NCBI RefSeq assembly: GCF_037969725.1
Contig: NZ_CP150203.1
Location: forward strand, 2,620,001 to 2,684,000
Length of the DNA stretch: 64,000 nt
DNA from: Paenibacillus sp. FSL W8-0426
GTDB taxonomy: Bacteria; Bacillota; Bacilli; Paenibacillales; Paenibacillaceae
Direction: 5' to 3'
The notes beneath the pieces were generated by a model. It was given only the letters and a program-made list of their open reading frames with translations. It made no database searches and had not been told where the DNA came from. Of the stretch, positions 43,634 through 52,265 are shown one piece after another. Made by a program: the position numbers and the translations under genes. Every line of letters starts with the position of its first letter. Position 1 is the first letter of the stretch.

Positions 43634-45010
43634 TTGAATATGAAGCCACATGAGCAGAACCACCGCACGAGACAGAGATACAGGGGTTTCGTTCTATTCC
43701 TGCTGCTGGGCACGATGATTATGCTGGCAGCTTGCGGACAATCCGGGCAACCCAATCCTTCGGCCAGTCCCGATGCCGGTACAGGCCAGGAAGGAACCGG
43801 GAACAGCAGCGGCCAAGCCGGATCTGCCGGGAGCGGCTCCCAACCGGAAGCGGGGAACTCGCCCGGGAACGACCCAGAGGAAGGCACGACGCCATCCCAG
43901 GAGAACCATGATCCCGTTCAGGAGCAGTTGGATCAGATGACCCTGGAGGAAAAAGTGGGGCAAATGATCCTCGCCGGCGTTCAAGGCACTGTGCTGGATG
44001 ACCAGGCTCGCCGCATGATTGCCGACCAAAAGGTTGGCGGCATTATTTTATATGCGAACAACGTGACAACGCTGGATGGAACAGCGAAGTTCGTGCAATC
44101 CATTAAAGAAGCGAACCGTTCCAATCCTGTTCCCATTCTGATGGGTGTAGACCAGGAAGGCGGCAAGGTAAGCCGCATGCCCGATGAAGTGAAGTCGATT
44201 CCTTCCAATGGAAAGGTGGGCAAAACCAAGGACGCAGGCCTTGCAGAAGAGATGGGCACGCTGCTGGCAAGGCAGGTGAAGCTTGCCGGATTCAATCTCG
44301 ATTTTGCCCCGGTGCTGGACGTAAACAGCAACCCGAATAACCCGGTCATTGGCGACCGTTCATTCGGCAGCACGGCTGAGCTGGTGTCCCGTCTGGGCGT
44401 GGCCGAGATGAAGGGGCTGCGCAGCGAAGGCATCATTCCGGTCGTGAAGCATTTTCCCGGTCACGGGGATACGTCGGTCGATTCCCATTTGGAGCTGCCT
44501 GTGGTAAACAAAACGGAGCAGCAATTGGCAAAGCTGGAGTGGATTCCTTTTGAAGCGGCGATCAAGGAGAACGCCGAGGCGGTCATGGTGGCCCATATTT
44601 TATTTCCGAAGCTTGATTCCAAGTACCCGGCATCGCTCTCTAACGTCATTATCGGCGAACATCTGCGCGGCAAATTCAATTATCAAGGCGTCGTCATCAC
44701 GGATGATCTCAGCATGGGAGCCATCGCCAAAAACTTCAAGCTGGATGAAGCCGCCCTGGCAACTGTTCGTGCAGGCAGCGATATTTTGCTCGTCGCCCAC
44801 AGTTACGAAAGCGCAAAGACGATTTTTGATACGCTGATCGATGCGGTAAAGAAAGGCAAGCTCGACGAATCCCGCATCGACGAAAGCGTCTATCGCATTT
44901 TGGCATTGAAACGGAAGGCGGGCCTGTCGGACGAAAGGCAGGCTTCCGGCGATCTGACCCAGTTGAATAAAGACATTACGAACTGGCGCAAACAGGTGGA
45001 AGCACGTTGA
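43634..45010 (+). CDS. nagZ: Lipoprotein beta-N-acetylhexosaminidase, GH3 (NagZ)
   Basis: A 458-residue exported GH3 enzyme. The lipobox LAAC gives a lipid-modified Cys 34; a Gly/Ser/Pro-rich linker runs to about residue 95. The catalytic barrel shows LTLEEKVGQM-like start, GVDQEGGKVSR, NLDFAPVLDVN, VVKHFPGHGDTSVDSHLELP (His/Asp acid-base dyad loop of NagZ) and VITDDLSMGAI with the nucleophile Asp. It removes N-acetylglucosamine from muropeptides at the cell surface, part of wall recycling. TTG 43634 with AAGGAGG 10 bases upstream is preferred over ATG 43640. Confidence 0.9.
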   Translation: MNMKPHEQNHRTRQRYRGFVLFLLLGTMIMLAACGQSGQPNPSASPDAGTGQEGTGNSSGQAGSAGSGSQPEAGNSPGNDPEEGTTPSQENHDPVQEQLDQMTLEEKVGQMILAGVQGTVLDDQARRMIADQKVGGIILYANNVTTLDGTAKFVQSIKEANRSNPVPILMGVDQEGGKVSRMPDEVKSIPSNGKVGKTKDAGLAEEMGTLLARQVKLAGFNLDFAPVLDVNSNPNNPVIGDRSFGSTAELVSRLGVAEMKGLRSEGIIPVVKHFPGHGDTSVDSHLELPVVNKTEQQLAKLEWIPFEAAIKENAEAVMVAHILFPKLDSKYPASLSNVIIGEHLRGKFNYQGVVITDDLSMGAIAKNFKLDEAALATVRAGSDILLVAHSYESAKTIFDTLIDAVKKGKLDESRIDESVYRILALKRKAGLSDERQASGDLTQLNKDITNWRKQVEAR

Positions 45011-45202
45011 TGTAACATTTGAGGAAATCCGATGAGGATATGGAACGAAGGCATTCGTGCCGGGCAGCTTTCCGCGTGCATGGGGGGGCTTGTTCGGCCC
45101 TTTTTGTTATGCGCACAGGGGCTCCTTCGCTTATTTATTTGCGCTGTTAGGTTGCCAGATGGGACAGTTGTGATATGATTTGTGCTGGAGTGGATTGCGA
45201 AA

Positions 45203-45362
45203 CATCTTCCGATCGCTATTATCCCCAGATTTTTTTGATCCCCTTTTTCAAAGGGAAAATCCGGTGATAAACACGAAGCGTATGCTTTCGATGGAGCTTT
45301 CTTACAGAAAGCTTTTAGCTCCGCTTCTGCAGATTCTTTCTGCCCCCTCCGTTTTTGTGTAA
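45203..45362 (-). repeat. Interspersed element, copy 5 (minus strand, long variant, ends eroded)
   Basis: Reading the minus strand, this matches the element from the GGAG/CAGA region to GATCGGAAGATG, with both termini degraded. It contains the extra roughly 40-base hairpin (AAAGCTTTCTG/AGAAAGCT) found otherwise only in the copy at 50399. It lies about 50 bases before the Bce-type regulator gene. Confidence 0.7.
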
Positions 45363-45413
45363 ATTTCTGGTTCAACCTATATAGATGATATAAGTTAAAG
45401 GTGGTACTGCTTG

Positions 45414-46118
45414 ATGTATACCATAATGGTTATCGAAGATGATCCCAAAATTGCGGGTTTGTTATGTTCGCATATTGAACGATACGGGGACAGGGCCGTA
45501 AAGGCGCTGGATTTCGAAGGAATATTGCAGCAGTTTGAGCAACTGCAGCCCCATCTTGTGCTGCTCGATATCAATTTGCCAAGCTATGACGGGTTTTACT
45601 GGTGTCGGCAGATCCGCACGGTTTCCACATGTCCGATCCTTTTTATTTCGGCGCGTAGCGGCAAAATGGACCAGGTCATGGCGCTCGAAAACGGAGCTGA
45701 CGATTATATCACCAAACCTTTCGAGCATGAGATCGTCATGGCCAAAATCCGCAGCCAGCTGCGGAGGGTCTACGGCGACTACGCGGCAAGGCATGAAGAA
45801 CGCACCGTGGAACTGGACGGTCTGAAATTGTACCTTGAAAGCATGGAGATTCAATGGGGCGACGCCAAAGTCCAGCTCACGAAAAAAGAAACGATTTTGC
45901 TGGAGACGCTGTTGCGCCGCAGTCCCAAACTGGTGAGCCGGGAGACGATTTTGGAGAAGCTGTGGGACGATTCCTTTGTGGACGACAATACGCTTAGCGT
46001 TAACGTTACGCGTGTTCGCAAACGCTTGGCAGAGCTTGGCATTTCGGACGCGCTGGAAACGGTAAGGGGTTCCGGTTATCGGTTAATCAACCATTGGAAA
46101 GCGGTTCAGGAACCATGA
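45414..46118 (+). CDS. OmpR-family response regulator, BceR type
   Basis: A 234-residue regulator: receiver domain with E-D-D near residue 8, phospho-Asp in LVLLDINLPSYDG, SAR and K in ADDYITKPF; C-terminal winged helix (SRETILEKLWDDSFVDDNTLSVNVTRVRKRL...VRGSGYRL). The first gene of a four-gene Bce-type module that senses and resists cell-wall-active peptides. ATG 45414 follows AAAGGTGG; TTG 45411 is possible. Its stop overlaps the kinase start by ATGA. Confidence 0.9.
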   Translation: MYTIMVIEDDPKIAGLLCSHIERYGDRAVKALDFEGILQQFEQLQPHLVLLDINLPSYDGFYWCRQIRTVSTCPILFISARSGKMDQVMALENGADDYITKPFEHEIVMAKIRSQLRRVYGDYAARHEERTVELDGLKLYLESMEIQWGDAKVQLTKKETILLETLLRRSPKLVSRETILEKLWDDSFVDDNTLSVNVTRVRKRLAELGISDALETVRGSGYRLINHWKAVQEP

Positions 46119-47098
46119 GGCTGTTCATCCGGGAACATATCGCGTTGACGGTTTGGATCTTTGCCATATTGCTCGCCGTCATCGCCGTATTCTGGTATGA
46201 CGGGTATGATCACTGGCTTACCGCTGCATATGCGGCTTTTCTGGGTTTGTTTCTGTATGCGGGCTATCTGTGCTATCGTTATTTATCGCATCGCCAGTTT
46301 TATCGGCGCATGTCCAGACCGATGACTTCCTTGCAGGAATTCGTCTCTCTAAACGAAACCGCCCCGTTGACGCAGGCATTGGACCGACTGATGGACTCCC
46401 AATACGGCCATTACCATGCAAGGCTGCACGGGATGGAGCAAAGACAGCAAGAATATTTGACGTTCATGAACCAATGGGTGCATCAGATGAAAACACCGCT
46501 GTCCGTCATCGAGTTGACCGTGGAGGGTCAGGAGGATGACGATCTGCGGCTTGCAAGCATTCGCGAGGAAGCCGACCAACTCCGGCGAGGATTGGAGAAC
46601 GTATTGTATGTCGCGCGTTTGGAGACGTTCGAACAGGATTTCAGCGTCGAACCCGTACGGCTGAAGGCGGTGGGCGAAGACGCTGTTCATGAACTGAAGC
46701 GTTTTTTTATTCGCAGCCATGTTTATCCCGACATGCAGATCGAAGACGATCTGGTCGTACAGTCTGATGCCAAATGGCTGCGCTTCGTTCTGGTCCAATT
46801 GTTGTCCAATGCCATTAAATACTCCGCAGGCAGCGAACAGAAAATAAAGCTGCGAGCTTACCGGGCGGAGCATGCCATGATTTTGGAGGTGCAGGATCGG
46901 GGCGTGGGCATTCCGAAATCGGACCTGAACCGGGTGTTTCAACCTTTTTTCACAGGGGAGAACGGCCGGCACTTCAAGGAATCTACCGGCATGGGATTGT
47001 ACATCGTCAAGGAAGTGCTGACCCGCATGAATCATTCGGTGGAGCTGGAATCCGTCCGGGGAGAAGGTACATTGGTACGGATTCGTTTTGAAAGTTAA
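46115..47098 (+). CDS. Intramembrane-sensing histidine kinase, BceS type
   Basis: A 327-residue kinase with two N-terminal transmembrane helices and almost no extracellular loop, as in BceS kinases that read signals through their ABC transporter. HisKA box FMNQWVHQMKTPLSVIEL with phospho-His, N box LVQLLSNAIKYSA, and GVGIPKSDLNRVFQPFFTGENGR..STGMGLYIVKE. It phosphorylates the regulator encoded just upstream. ATGA overlap couples the two. Confidence 0.9.
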   Translation: MRLFIREHIALTVWIFAILLAVIAVFWYDGYDHWLTAAYAAFLGLFLYAGYLCYRYLSHRQFYRRMSRPMTSLQEFVSLNETAPLTQALDRLMDSQYGHYHARLHGMEQRQQEYLTFMNQWVHQMKTPLSVIELTVEGQEDDDLRLASIREEADQLRRGLENVLYVARLETFEQDFSVEPVRLKAVGEDAVHELKRFFIRSHVYPDMQIEDDLVVQSDAKWLRFVLVQLLSNAIKYSAGSEQKIKLRAYRAEHAMILEVQDRGVGIPKSDLNRVFQPFFTGENGRHFKESTGMGLYIVKEVLTRMNHSVELESVRGEGTLVRIRFES

Positions 47099-47121
47099 AG
47101 CGGTTAGGAAACACGCTGTCC

Positions 47122-47165
47122 AAAAAGACGTCAGTGCCTATACAAGGCGCGGACGTTTTTCTTTT
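47122..47165 (+). terminator. Possible terminator/attenuator after the BceS-type gene
   Basis: AAAAAGACGTC and GGACGTTTTT enclose an inner GCCT/AGGC hairpin, followed by CTTTT. It separates regulator-kinase genes from the transporter genes. Confidence 0.55.
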
Positions 47166-47174
47166 GTGGCAACC

Positions 47175-47188
47175 TTACAACAATGTCA
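47175..47188. promoter_or_regulatory. Candidate BceR-type operator upstream of the ABC transporter genes
   Basis: TTACAACAATGTCA fits the TNACA-N4-TGTAA pattern described for BceR-like regulators in all but one base. It lies 132 bases before the ATPase gene, in the region where these regulators usually bind. Confidence 0.5.
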
Positions 47189-47319
47189 TGATCGTGAAAG
47201 GTTAATCCATAGGAGAATAGCGGAAACTTCGATAGACTGGGATCAGCAAAGAAAACTGCGTTTCGATAAAACGGCGGTTTGAGTCAAGCCGATTTTTGGA
47301 AAGAAAGGGGTTCTAAATC

Positions 47320-48090
47320 ATGGAAATTTGCTCGGTCAAGCAAATCAGCAAAATTTATAAAGGCATCGTATCTCACGAAGCGTTATCCGGAATCGATCTG
47401 AGCATTCAGGAGGGTGAGTTCGTAGGCATTATGGGGCCGTCCGGCAGCGGCAAAACGACGCTTCTGAACATGATCTCGACGATCGACCGTCCGACCTCGG
47501 GCGAACTGAACATTGGAGGACGTGATCCGTTTGCGCTGCATGCCGATGAACTTGCCTTGTTCCGGCGCAGGGAATTGGGATTTGTATTTCAATCGTTCAA
47601 CTTGCTCAATACGCTCACGGTGAAGGAAAACATCGTATTGCCGCTCACGCTGGACGGAGTATCCGTCCAAGAAATGAACGAACGTGCGGCGAGGTTGGCT
47701 GACAAGCTGGGAATTGCGGACATTCTCGATAAGCGTACTTTCGAAATATCGGGCGGGCAAGCCCAACGGACGGCGATCGCGCGTGCGCTGATTCACGGGC
47801 CCAAACTGATTCTTGCGGACGAACCTACCGGAAACCTCGATTCGAAGGCCGCCCGCGACGTGATGGAGATGCTGGAACGCCGGAACCGCGAGGACCGGGC
47901 CACGATGCTGCTGGTTACGCATGATGCGGTGGCCGCGAGTTACTGCAGCCGGGTCGTGTTCATCAAGGACGGGCAGCTGTACAACGAAATTCATTACGGG
48001 GACAACCGGCCTGCGTTCTACCAGCGAATCATCAATGTGTTGTCTTTGATGGGGGGAACGGGACATGAATTTTCGCCAGTTCGCCATTAA
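47320..48090 (+). CDS. Bce-type ABC transporter ATP-binding protein
   Basis: A 256-residue ATPase of the MacB/LolD-like group: Walker A GPSGSGKTT, Q-loop FQSFNLLNTLTVKENI, signature SGGQAQRTAIARALIHGPK, Walker B LILADEPTGNLDS. It powers the Bce-type permease encoded next, which overlaps its 3' end by 26 bases. Role: detoxification of and signalling about wall-targeting peptides such as bacitracin-type compounds; the actual ligand is not known. Confidence 0.92.
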   Translation: MEICSVKQISKIYKGIVSHEALSGIDLSIQEGEFVGIMGPSGSGKTTLLNMISTIDRPTSGELNIGGRDPFALHADELALFRRRELGFVFQSFNLLNTLTVKENIVLPLTLDGVSVQEMNERAARLADKLGIADILDKRTFEISGGQAQRTAIARALIHGPKLILADEPTGNLDSKAARDVMEMLERRNREDRATMLLVTHDAVAASYCSRVVFIKDGQLYNEIHYGDNRPAFYQRIINVLSLMGGTGHEFSPVRH

Positions 48091-50011
48091 CAACGTCGTT
48101 CGGAACAAGCGCATCTATCTCGCTCATTTTCTCAGCAGCACGTTTTCCGTCATGATTTTTTTTACCTACGCGCTTTTGTTGTTTCATCCGGACTTGAAAA
48201 GCGGATTGCAAGGTTCGAACAGCACGGTAACGATGCTGGCGAATCAGGGAATGATCGTAGCGGAGATCGTCATCTTTGTGTTCTCGTTTCTGTTTTTGTT
48301 ATATTCGGTCGGCTCGTTTCTGAAAACGCGCAAAAAGGATTTTGGAATTTTTCTGATTCTGGGCATGACCAAAAGGCAGATGAATCGGTTGCTGTTTTTG
48401 GAGAACATGTGCATCGGGGCAGCGGCTACGGTGGCGGGCATCGGTTTGGGTGTGATCTTTTCCAAGTTGATTCTGCTCATTTGCGGCTCCATGCTGGCCG
48501 TGGAGAACGGTCTGCCCTTTTATTTTCCAGGCAAGGCCATTCTGCTCACCGCATTTGCCTTCCTTGTTTTGTTTGCGGTGATTGCGCTGTCCTCTTCGTT
48601 GTTGATCCGTAAGGGGACGTTGATCGACCTTGTCAAATCGGAAGAAAAACCGAAACCGGAGCCAAAAGCATCGCCTTGGTTAGCATCACTATCCCTAATG
48701 GCCATCCTAGCCGGTTATGCGGGGGTATTTGTTTTCGTATGGGACAATCCTTCCTTCCCACTGCTGCTGGGCAGCGTGGTGGCCGTAATTGTCGGTACGT
48801 ATCTGCTCTTTACGCAGCTCAGCGTATATGTGATTCGTGCGTTGAAAAGACGTCCGGGCCTGTTTTTTCGCAAAACGAACCTGCTCTTTCTATCAGAACT
48901 GACCTACCGCATGAAGGATAATGCAGTCATGTTTTTTATGGTGACCGTGATTTCGGCGTCTTCATTTACGGGGATTGGTACGATGCTGGCTTTGGCGGAT
49001 CCGGGACTGTCGGCCATGACCAATCCATATGGATTCAGTTATGAGGCGGCCGGCGATCCCGCGGCGGAAGCGAAACATATCCGGATGGTAGAGGAAGCGC
49101 TGGTGGATCATGAACTTTCTTATCAAAAGGGAAGCTATGTCCCTATGTACACGTATGATGGGGAGATCTTTATCAAACTTGAGGATTATAACCGATTATC
49201 TTCCGCGCTTGGGTACGGGGAAAGGCAGTTGGGGGAACAAGAGGCATTTTTGACGCCAGGCAGCTTGCAGCAGCGGAAAAAAATTCGGGCTGGTGAGAAC
49301 AGCTTTACGGGCGAAACGCTTGAATTCAATGTGGAGGACATTTGGCAAAAAGTAACGTTAACGCTGCCCGGCACGGAGATCGTGCTGCCGTTTGAGGGCA
49401 ATTCGTCCATCTATGTCATTTCGGATAAGTTATACGACAGGTTGTTCCCCATTTATATTGGCGGCGATTCCAGCGAATATAACGGGGTGACCATCACGCA
49501 ATTCGTGGTCAAGGACTGGATGCGTACACGCAGCTTTGCAGCAGAATTGCTGGAGCAAATCCAGAACACGCCAACTTCCGAGGGGTACTTCTATCCGACC
49601 TCGCTCGTGTTGGATTGGCTTCATTCGAAGCAAACGAACGGGATCATTCTCATACTTAGCAGCCTGGTTGGCATCGTGTTTTTCACCTTTGCGGCCAGCT
49701 TTACTTACTTCCGGTTGTATGCAGACCTGGATCGGGACGAGCAGCAGTATCGTATGGTCGGAAAGATGGGGCTGAGCCGTCCCGAATTGCGAAAGATTGT
49801 GACCAGTCAGCTCGTATTGATGTTTTTCCTGCCATTACTGGTTGCTGTGTTCCATAGTTCCGTCGCCTTTGTGGCGCTGCAGCAGCTGGTCGATTTCTCG
49901 GTGCTGGGACACAGCCTGCGCATTTTCCTGGTGTTTGCGTCCATGCAGCTCGCGTACTTTGCGGTTGTGCGCTGGCGTTATTTGAGAAACATGTACACCA
50001 AACTGGTTTGA
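48065..50011 (+). CDS. Bce-type ABC transporter permease (FtsX-like, 10 TM)
   Basis: A 648-residue permease with the BceB layout: N-terminal FNFRQFAINNVVRNKRIYLAHFLSS start, four helices, FtsX segment with K-K-D-F-G-I-F-L-I-L-G-M, a large extracellular domain between helices 7 and 8 (about residues 310-530, ligand-binding in this family), then three helices. The last helices include DRDEQQYRMVGKMGLSRPELRK. With the kinase upstream it forms the sensor complex. A large hairpin follows at 50048. Confidence 0.9.
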   Translation: MNFRQFAINNVVRNKRIYLAHFLSSTFSVMIFFTYALLLFHPDLKSGLQGSNSTVTMLANQGMIVAEIVIFVFSFLFLLYSVGSFLKTRKKDFGIFLILGMTKRQMNRLLFLENMCIGAAATVAGIGLGVIFSKLILLICGSMLAVENGLPFYFPGKAILLTAFAFLVLFAVIALSSSLLIRKGTLIDLVKSEEKPKPEPKASPWLASLSLMAILAGYAGVFVFVWDNPSFPLLLGSVVAVIVGTYLLFTQLSVYVIRALKRRPGLFFRKTNLLFLSELTYRMKDNAVMFFMVTVISASSFTGIGTMLALADPGLSAMTNPYGFSYEAAGDPAAEAKHIRMVEEALVDHELSYQKGSYVPMYTYDGEIFIKLEDYNRLSSALGYGERQLGEQEAFLTPGSLQQRKKIRAGENSFTGETLEFNVEDIWQKVTLTLPGTEIVLPFEGNSSIYVISDKLYDRLFPIYIGGDSSEYNGVTITQFVVKDWMRTRSFAAELLEQIQNTPTSEGYFYPTSLVLDWLHSKQTNGIILILSSLVGIVFFTFAASFTYFRLYADLDRDEQQYRMVGKMGLSRPELRKIVTSQLVLMFFLPLLVAVFHSSVAFVALQQLVDFSVLGHSLRIFLVFASMQLAYFAVVRWRYLRNMYTKLV

Positions 50012-50047
50012 ACCCGTCGGGGCAAATGCAGTTGGTAAAGAAAAACA

Positions 50048-50103
50048 TAAAAGGCGCCCATCATGTCATGGCTCCACGCCGAGGCAGAAGTGGCGCCTTT
50101 TTG
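50048..50103 (+). terminator. Rho-independent terminator after the Bce-type module
   Basis: AAAAGGCGCC and GGCGCCTTTTT pair around a 30-base loop. Confidence 0.7.
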
Positions 50104-50398
50104 GTTTGCCTTTGAATGGGCGATGGGGATCGGTTTGGGGAAAAGGAATTTGCTAGTGGATTATGTTACAATTATTGGGGAGTTCCGGATATGTTGATCA
50201 TGATGCCGCTTCATCCAAATACATATAAAAAAAGTAGTAGAATCAAGAAAAAATGAAGGTGAATTCGAACGAAATGGAGAGACTGTGGTGTGAAAATAGG
50301 ATATTTCAATATTGACACAAAAAAAAGAGAGACCAGACGGACGTTCAAACGTAGAAGACAAGTGACCCGAATGGGATAGGTAAAAAGGATAGATATAT
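50104..50398. other. Gene-free A/T-rich interval
   Basis: No supported frame, promoter or strong hairpin; several A-runs (AAAAAAAGTAG, CAAAAAAAAGAGAG). The interspersed element begins at 50399. Confidence 0.5.
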
Positions 50399-50617
50399 AA
50401 ACCGCAAAAAACATCCACACGTTAACGGAGAGGCAGAACCAATCTGGAGAAGCGAAGCGTTCGCCTAAAAGCTTTCTGAAAGAAAGCTGCATCGGAAGCA
50501 TAGGCTTATCACCGGATTTCCCCTTTAAAAAAGGGATTGGAAAAAAATCCGGGGATAACAGCGATCGGAAGATGGTGCTGCACTTGCAGTGGCCTAGTGT
50601 GATTACTGTTGCTGTTT
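50399..50617 (+). repeat. Interspersed element, copy 6 (long variant, 219 bp)
   Basis: Starts AAACCGCA and ends TGCTGTTT. An extra about 39-base segment (AAAAGCTTTCTGAAAGAAAG then GCATCGGAAGCATAGGC) sits after GCGTTCGCC and before CACCGGATTT. The same insertion occurs in copy 5 on the other side of the Bce module, in inverted orientation. Confidence 0.85.
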
Positions 50618-50689
50618 ATATAGGAAGGCCATACAGAAAAGAAACGCATTGGCCGATAACCATAAAAAGGATAGCTGGAGGGGAAATGT

Positions 50690-51769
50690 TTGTTTAAAGG
50701 AAATTCATTCGTTCGTATCAGCATCGGACTTGCCCTGGTGCTCATCAACATCTACCTGTTGTCACGGGTGAGCTTTATTTTTCAGCCACTCGTCACCATG
50801 GTGACGGTCATTACAATTCCGATGATGCTGTCGGTATTCTTCTATTATTTGCTGCGGCCGCTGGTGAATTATATGGAGAAGAAAAAGATCAACCGTACCG
50901 TCAGCATCCTGCTGATCTATCTGGTCTCCGCAGCCATTCTGGCCTTGTTCATCGTTGGATTATGGCCGTCCTTAAGGGATCAGCTGAAAAATCTCGTGGA
51001 CAACGCGCCTAACATGATTAATGCGTTGAGCGCACAATTAAAGGAACTGGAGCAGAGCGGGATATTTACAACCCTGTTCCCTGAAAGCTCCAATCCGTTG
51101 TCCCAGATTACCGAATATGTAAACAAGGGATTCAACTTCGTCACCGATTATGTTTCCAGTGCGATCTCGCTCATTTCGAGTTTTGCGATTATTTTGTTTA
51201 CGTTCCCGATCATTCTGTTCTACATGCTGAAGCAGGGGGAGAAATTCGGGCGCAAGCTGGTTCATATCGTGCCGAAACGGTTCCAGAAGGACAGCCGCGA
51301 AGTGGTATTGGAAATCGATCAGGCTCTAAGCGGCTTCATTGTGGGCCGAGTGATCGTGAATCTGGCTCTTGGCGTGCTGATGTATGTCGGGTTTCTGTTC
51401 ATCGGTTTGCCGTATGCGTTATTGTTGACCGTCATCGCGGTGATCATGAACTTCGTTCCGTTCATCGGGGCGATTGTGTCGGCGATACCGATCGTCATCA
51501 TCGGTCTCATCCAGTCGCCTTCAGTGGCGATCTGGTCGCTTATCATTATTTTGGTCGCTCAGCAGATTCAAGATAATCTGGTTGCACCTTATGTATTTGG
51601 CAAGAAACTGGACATTCACCCGCTGACAACCATTATTCTGGTGCTGGGCGCCGGGGATCTGGGGGGCATCATCGCCATTCTCATCATCATCCCGGTCTAC
51701 ATGACTTTCAAAATTATTCTGGTTCGCATCTATCAATTATTCTTTAAAGACAAATGGGAAAATGCCTAA
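50690..51769 (+). CDS. AI-2E family transporter
   Basis: A 359-residue membrane protein with about eight helices and the AI-2E/PerM pattern: early PLVTMVTVITIPMMLSVFFYYLLRPLVNYMEKK, a soluble middle domain (residues 95-150), then IGLPYALLLTVIAVIMNFVPFIGAIVSAIPIV and QQIQDNLVAPYVFGKKLDIHPLTTIILVLGAGDLGGIIA. Family members export or exchange small molecules or cations; AI-2 itself is only one proposed substrate. TTG 50690 is the start, with GGAGGGG upstream. The next gene follows after 23 bases. Confidence 0.88.
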   Translation: MFKGNSFVRISIGLALVLINIYLLSRVSFIFQPLVTMVTVITIPMMLSVFFYYLLRPLVNYMEKKKINRTVSILLIYLVSAAILALFIVGLWPSLRDQLKNLVDNAPNMINALSAQLKELEQSGIFTTLFPESSNPLSQITEYVNKGFNFVTDYVSSAISLISSFAIILFTFPIILFYMLKQGEKFGRKLVHIVPKRFQKDSREVVLEIDQALSGFIVGRVIVNLALGVLMYVGFLFIGLPYALLLTVIAVIMNFVPFIGAIVSAIPIVIIGLIQSPSVAIWSLIIILVAQQIQDNLVAPYVFGKKLDIHPLTTIILVLGAGDLGGIIAILIIIPVYMTFKIILVRIYQLFFKDKWENA

Positions 51770-51792
51770 ACGCAGAAATGGAGTGGATAATC

Positions 51793-52197
51793 ATGAACGA
51801 ATTAACGCAATCGATCCTTAGCGAAGAAGAGAATACGAATGGACTGGCGGCACAGGAAACACAACCTTTAAAGGCGGGTACGATCCATGTCACGAATGAC
51901 GTCGTATCGAAAATAGCGGCCATGGCCGCACAAACGACGGTTGGCATCGCATCGATGTCGGCCGGTTTGTCGGAAGGCATCGCCAAGAGCGTTCTGGGCA
52001 AAGGCCTGCAAAAGGGAATCGACATTAAAATGGATGAATCCGGCGTCTCCATCCATCTGCGCGTCGTTGTCGCTTACGGTTGCAAAATGCACGAGGTATG
52101 CCGGAAGCTGCAGCAAAATGTCTGCGAGCAGGTTCAGGACTTCACCGGGCTGCACGTAAACGAAATTCGGGTACATGTCGTGGGCGTGTCCATGTAA
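51793..52197 (+). CDS. Asp23/Gls24 family envelope stress response protein
   Basis: A 134-residue protein with the Asp23 domain: GTIHVTNDVVSKIAAMAAQTTVGIASMSAG, GVSIHLRVVVAYGCKMHEVCRKLQQNVCEQVQDFTGLHVNEIRVHVVGVSM. These proteins are membrane-tethered or cytoplasmic envelope stress factors (YloU-like). ATG 51793 has GGAGTGG 6 bases upstream. Likely co-transcribed with the AI-2E transporter gene. Confidence 0.87.
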   Translation: MNELTQSILSEEENTNGLAAQETQPLKAGTIHVTNDVVSKIAAMAAQTTVGIASMSAGLSEGIAKSVLGKGLQKGIDIKMDESGVSIHLRVVVAYGCKMHEVCRKLQQNVCEQVQDFTGLHVNEIRVHVVGVSM

Positions 52198-52214
52198 TCT
52201 TTCAACTATTCATC

Positions 52215-52265
52215 AAAGCAGCACCTCCCCGTCAACCGTTTCGTTGGGGGAAGGTGCTGCTTTTT
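52215..52265. terminator. Strong bidirectional terminator
   Basis: AAAGCAGCACCTCCCC and GGGGAAGGTGCTGCTTT form a long stem with T-run; the minus-strand AraC gene stop lies inside it. Confidence 0.88.
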
